Positions 61,579 to 64,000 of a DNA stretch of 64,000 nt are shown one piece after another (the stretch's first letter is position 1; each line of letters begins with the position of its first letter). The stretch is from Chryseobacterium sp. Tr-659 (GTDB taxonomy: Bacteria; Bacteroidota; Bacteroidia; Flavobacteriales; Weeksellaceae). Both the position numbers and the translations under genes were made by a program. A model generated the notes under the pieces. It was not told the DNA's origin and did not search any database. It saw nothing but the letters and a program-made list of their open reading frames with translations. The stretch covers positions 1 through 64,000 of the forward strand of contig NZ_VWWP01000014.1 in assembly GCF_011752975.1 (NCBI RefSeq), read 5' to 3'.

Positions 61579-63939
61579 CTAATTCCTGTTTTTCAACATG
61601 ATCCACCCGGACCAGTTCATCTGAGCTTTTGATTTCGGATATTCGAAATTAAATTTATACCAATACGTTGCCGTAGGCAGTCTCTTACCTCCTACTGTTC
61701 CGTCCCAAACAGGATTCTGTTTTGAGAATCTGAACATTTCCACACCGTATCTGTCATAAACAGAGCCTGTGAAATTATTAAAATCACCAAGAGCTTTCAG
61801 ATCCAGAACATCATTAATTCCGTCTTCATTCGGTGTAATGATATTGTTGATCTGCAATGTAAAGAATTCAAGGGATCCCACACAATGCGTACCTACTCTT
61901 CTCACTAATACCGTATAGTTGGTATTATCTAAAAGGTTGGTAAATACATTAGAGTCCTGCCAGCTGATTCCGTTATCAATTGAATATTCCAAAGTGCTTG
62001 GCAAATTATTCATCGGAGGGTTTTCCGCTGTAATCGTCACTGTTTTTTTGATACTTTCGTAGCTCAATGCAGTAACAAACGGCGTAGCAGCCCCCATCAC
62101 TTTAACTTCAAAAACTTTCTTACAGGTTCCGTTATCTATTTCTACGGAATAGATTCCCCATTGGTTCACATTGATTTTCTGGGTAGTTGCCCCGGTGCTC
62201 CAAAGATATTTATAATTAGGACCTGCTCCTGCATCTAAAGTTACAATATCCCCTACACACATCTCAACATCTTTTAAAGGAGATGTAATTTCAGGAATTA
62301 CTTCTATTCTTATGGTAGCCGGATTAAGAGATTTACATCCTTTTGGTCCAAGCGCATATACTGTAAATGTAGTACTCTGATATAAAGTAACCGTCTGCAT
62401 ATTTCCTGTCCCCATAAAGTTGCTCCAAAGATAAGTATCACCACCTTCGGCTGTAAGAGTTACGGATTCTCCGGGGCATATCTGCATTCTGGAAGCTTTT
62501 ACTTTAGCTGTCGGTGTTACTTCCTTCAATAGTTTTAATTCAACGATTTTACTACAGAAGCCGCCGTTTGAAACCAAAACATAGAGAATCTGACCGTCAT
62601 TACCATTATAGTTTAACGGAGTCTGGATATAACTTCCATTTTGAGCAACAGCATCAGCCTGATTTTCATAAAATTTGAAAATAGCTCCTGGTGTAGGGCT
62701 TATGGTAGGCATAATTGTACTTAGATCAAAAGTGGTAATATCCGGTGTGGTACACAGCAACAATGTGGCATCCTGAGCCTGAGGAGTTGTTCCTCCGTGA
62801 ATTTGTATGGTTGCCTTACCGGGACATGGATTTCCCGGTACACTTACTTCAATGGTATAAGTTCCCGGCTGTACTGCTGTAATAGTGTTCGTAGTCGCAT
62901 TAGGAACCGGATTTCCGTTATAATACCATTGGTAAACAAGGTTCGGATCATTTACAGAAGCTGTGATCACCTGAGGTACATTGTCACACACGTTGATATC
63001 TGAAGGTAATTTGGTACCGGCAGAATCTAATAGATCCACTCCGATATTGAAAGATCCTCCTTCAAGGAATACGGCAGAGTCATAACTATGGTCACTGTAA
63101 TCGGCAATTACCATTTTAAAGTGATACTCCTGTCCGGCTACTACCGTTGCAGTAGCTGTCAATGGAATTGTTCTTCCGTTAAAGTTTGTTTCAACATTCG
63201 CGGTGTTGTATCCTGCGAAATACTGTTCGTTCACAGCACCACAGCTCCCCCCGATTGCCGGGTGAATATTGGTAATACTTACCGGTCCTGCTCCTCCCGG
63301 AAGCACTGCCATATTGACATAAGGTCCACCTGAAGTAGGCCTTAGCAATATCGCAAAAGCATCGGCAAAGGTACAAGGGAAAGAACCTGTATATTCTTCG
63401 GACGCAATCAGGTAGTTAAATTTAATCTGGCTTGTCGTAGGAACAAAGTCAAATTCCAAAAGAACAGCATCATTCAATCTGTTCTCTACTACTCCAATAA
63501 CCTGTGCAAGATCGGGGTCTGACCCTCCTCCGTTAACATCACTAAGGGTATTGGCTTCAAAACTGTTTCCTGCTTTTCTTGCAAATCCTGTAGAAAGAAC
63601 CAGCCCGTCTTTAAAAGGGAAATTAGTAGCTGCCTTATGAAAATATCCCCATGCTCTGTCTGCATTACTGGCGGCATGATTAGGAGTAATTTTCACATTC
63701 GTTACATTGGGAGTAAGGCAGGTATTGGTTCCGGATGAGATCAATACATCTTTTACTATTTTATCAATAGCATAACTACTTTCAACATATTGTGGAGCAT
63801 TCACATCAATGAAAGCTCCTGCTCTCCTTGATAATGCTGTACCAGGCTCCCTTACGCCTTTTCTGGGTAATGGGGTTTGTGAAAATAAAAAAGTCGAGAC
63901 GACTAAAAAAAATAAACAAAGCGGTAGATATCTTCTCAT
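61579..63939 (-). CDS. Choice-of-anchor L protein with T9SS type B sorting domain
   Basis: A 786-aa secreted protein. Signal peptide (1-20), choice-of-anchor L domain (about 75-300; GLVLSTGFARKAG, FNYLIASEEYTGSFPCTFAD, VIADYSDHSYDSAVFLEGGS), then Ig/PKD-like repeats (VYQWYYNGNPVPNATTN, YLWSNFMGTGNMQTV, YKYLWSTGATTQKINVN), and a gliding-motility-type C-terminal domain (NIITPNEDGINDVLDLKA ... YWYKFNFEYP), the T9SS type B sorting signal. It is probably a large adhesin-like surface protein. Its own terminator follows at 61522-61555. Confidence 0.93.
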   Translation of the reverse strand: MRRYLPLCLFFLVVSTFLFSQTPLPRKGVREPGTALSRRAGAFIDVNAPQYVESSYAIDKIVKDVLISSGTNTCLTPNVTNVKITPNHAASNADRAWGYFHKAATNFPFKDGLVLSTGFARKAGNSFEANTLSDVNGGGSDPDLAQVIGVVENRLNDAVLLEFDFVPTTSQIKFNYLIASEEYTGSFPCTFADAFAILLRPTSGGPYVNMAVLPGGAGPVSITNIHPAIGGSCGAVNEQYFAGYNTANVETNFNGRTIPLTATATVVAGQEYHFKMVIADYSDHSYDSAVFLEGGSFNIGVDLLDSAGTKLPSDINVCDNVPQVITASVNDPNLVYQWYYNGNPVPNATTNTITAVQPGTYTIEVSVPGNPCPGKATIQIHGGTTPQAQDATLLLCTTPDITTFDLSTIMPTISPTPGAIFKFYENQADAVAQNGSYIQTPLNYNGNDGQILYVLVSNGGFCSKIVELKLLKEVTPTAKVKASRMQICPGESVTLTAEGGDTYLWSNFMGTGNMQTVTLYQSTTFTVYALGPKGCKSLNPATIRIEVIPEITSPLKDVEMCVGDIVTLDAGAGPNYKYLWSTGATTQKINVNQWGIYSVEIDNGTCKKVFEVKVMGAATPFVTALSYESIKKTVTITAENPPMNNLPSTLEYSIDNGISWQDSNVFTNLLDNTNYTVLVRRVGTHCVGSLEFFTLQINNIITPNEDGINDVLDLKALGDFNNFTGSVYDRYGVEMFRFSKQNPVWDGTVGGKRLPTATYWYKFNFEYPKSKAQMNWSGWIMLKNRN

Positions 63940-64000
63940 AATATTTTTGTTTCAACAAATTTAATTTTTTTTTAAATATCTCATATACATATTTGTATTT

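Overview
The window comes from a low-GC Bacteroidota genome, most likely a Chryseobacterium-like member of the Flavobacteriia (Weeksellaceae). The evidence is several secreted proteins with type IX secretion (T9SS) C-terminal sorting domains, promoters of the TAnnTTTG type without strong Shine-Dalgarno sites, a ftsX-DUF3098-uppP-truB cluster, ccoG, a Tat-exported glycosylasparaginase and a DUF6443-type RHS protein. Genus is inferred from protein resemblance only. No tRNA, rRNA, CRISPR array or insertion sequence was seen.

Layout. 1-860 is a non-coding array of 252-bp tandem repeats that runs off the left edge. 0.9-3.3 kb: cutC, a lipoprotein and a Tat-exported glycosylasparaginase. 3.4-7.1 kb: a Crp/Fnr regulator, then a DUF3302-HlyD-TolC-like export operon with no visible pump. 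7.3-10.4 kb: a sulfur-import locus (two YeeE/YedE half proteins, a stump of the MBL-fold gene, a Crp regulator) interrupted by a serine beta-lactamase-like gene. 10.5-17.2 kb: GH20 hexosaminidase, a DUF4197 protein, and the two CoA-transferase subunit genes split by an ABC exporter on the other strand. 17.5-30.8 kb: a T9SS purple-acid-type phosphatase, rplS with a leader, an SRPBCC protein, an AraC/MFS pair, an alpha/beta hydrolase, an EamA permease, a T9SS M36 protease and rpsA. 31.4-39.9 kb: a DEAD-type helicase flanked by REP-like palindromes, an SMP-30 lipoprotein, ccoG, an AraC regulator, a T9SS metzincin protease and a MerR regulator.

40.1-55.1 kb is the most unusual part: a polymorphic-toxin island read on the minus strand. 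A three-gene operon encodes a T9SS-sorted beta-propeller-like protein, a 960-aa SpvB/TcB-like RHS partner and a 1231-aa RHS protein whose tip resembles a HYD1-type ADP-ribosyltransferase, followed by a putative immunity gene. Downstream lie at least four displaced RHS tips, each with a small tightly linked putative immunity gene, plus degraded RHS fragments and two 550-bp direct repeats. The orphan tips lack a start codon and promoter of their own and look like a silent toxin reservoir. One of them, a putative HExxH metallopeptidase toxin, carries a frameshift.

55.4-64 kb: a membrane-anchored protein with repeated helix-hairpin-helix modules, then a housekeeping operon ftsX-DUF3098-uppP-truB-orf-rluF on the minus strand, ksgA (TTG start), and a choice-of-anchor L protein with a T9SS type B sorting domain.

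Together the genes point to a surface-active, secretory bacterium: glycan and peptide degradation outside the cytoplasm, T9SS export and contact or secreted toxin competition. Functions are assigned from recognised sequence motifs; nothing was searched against a database.
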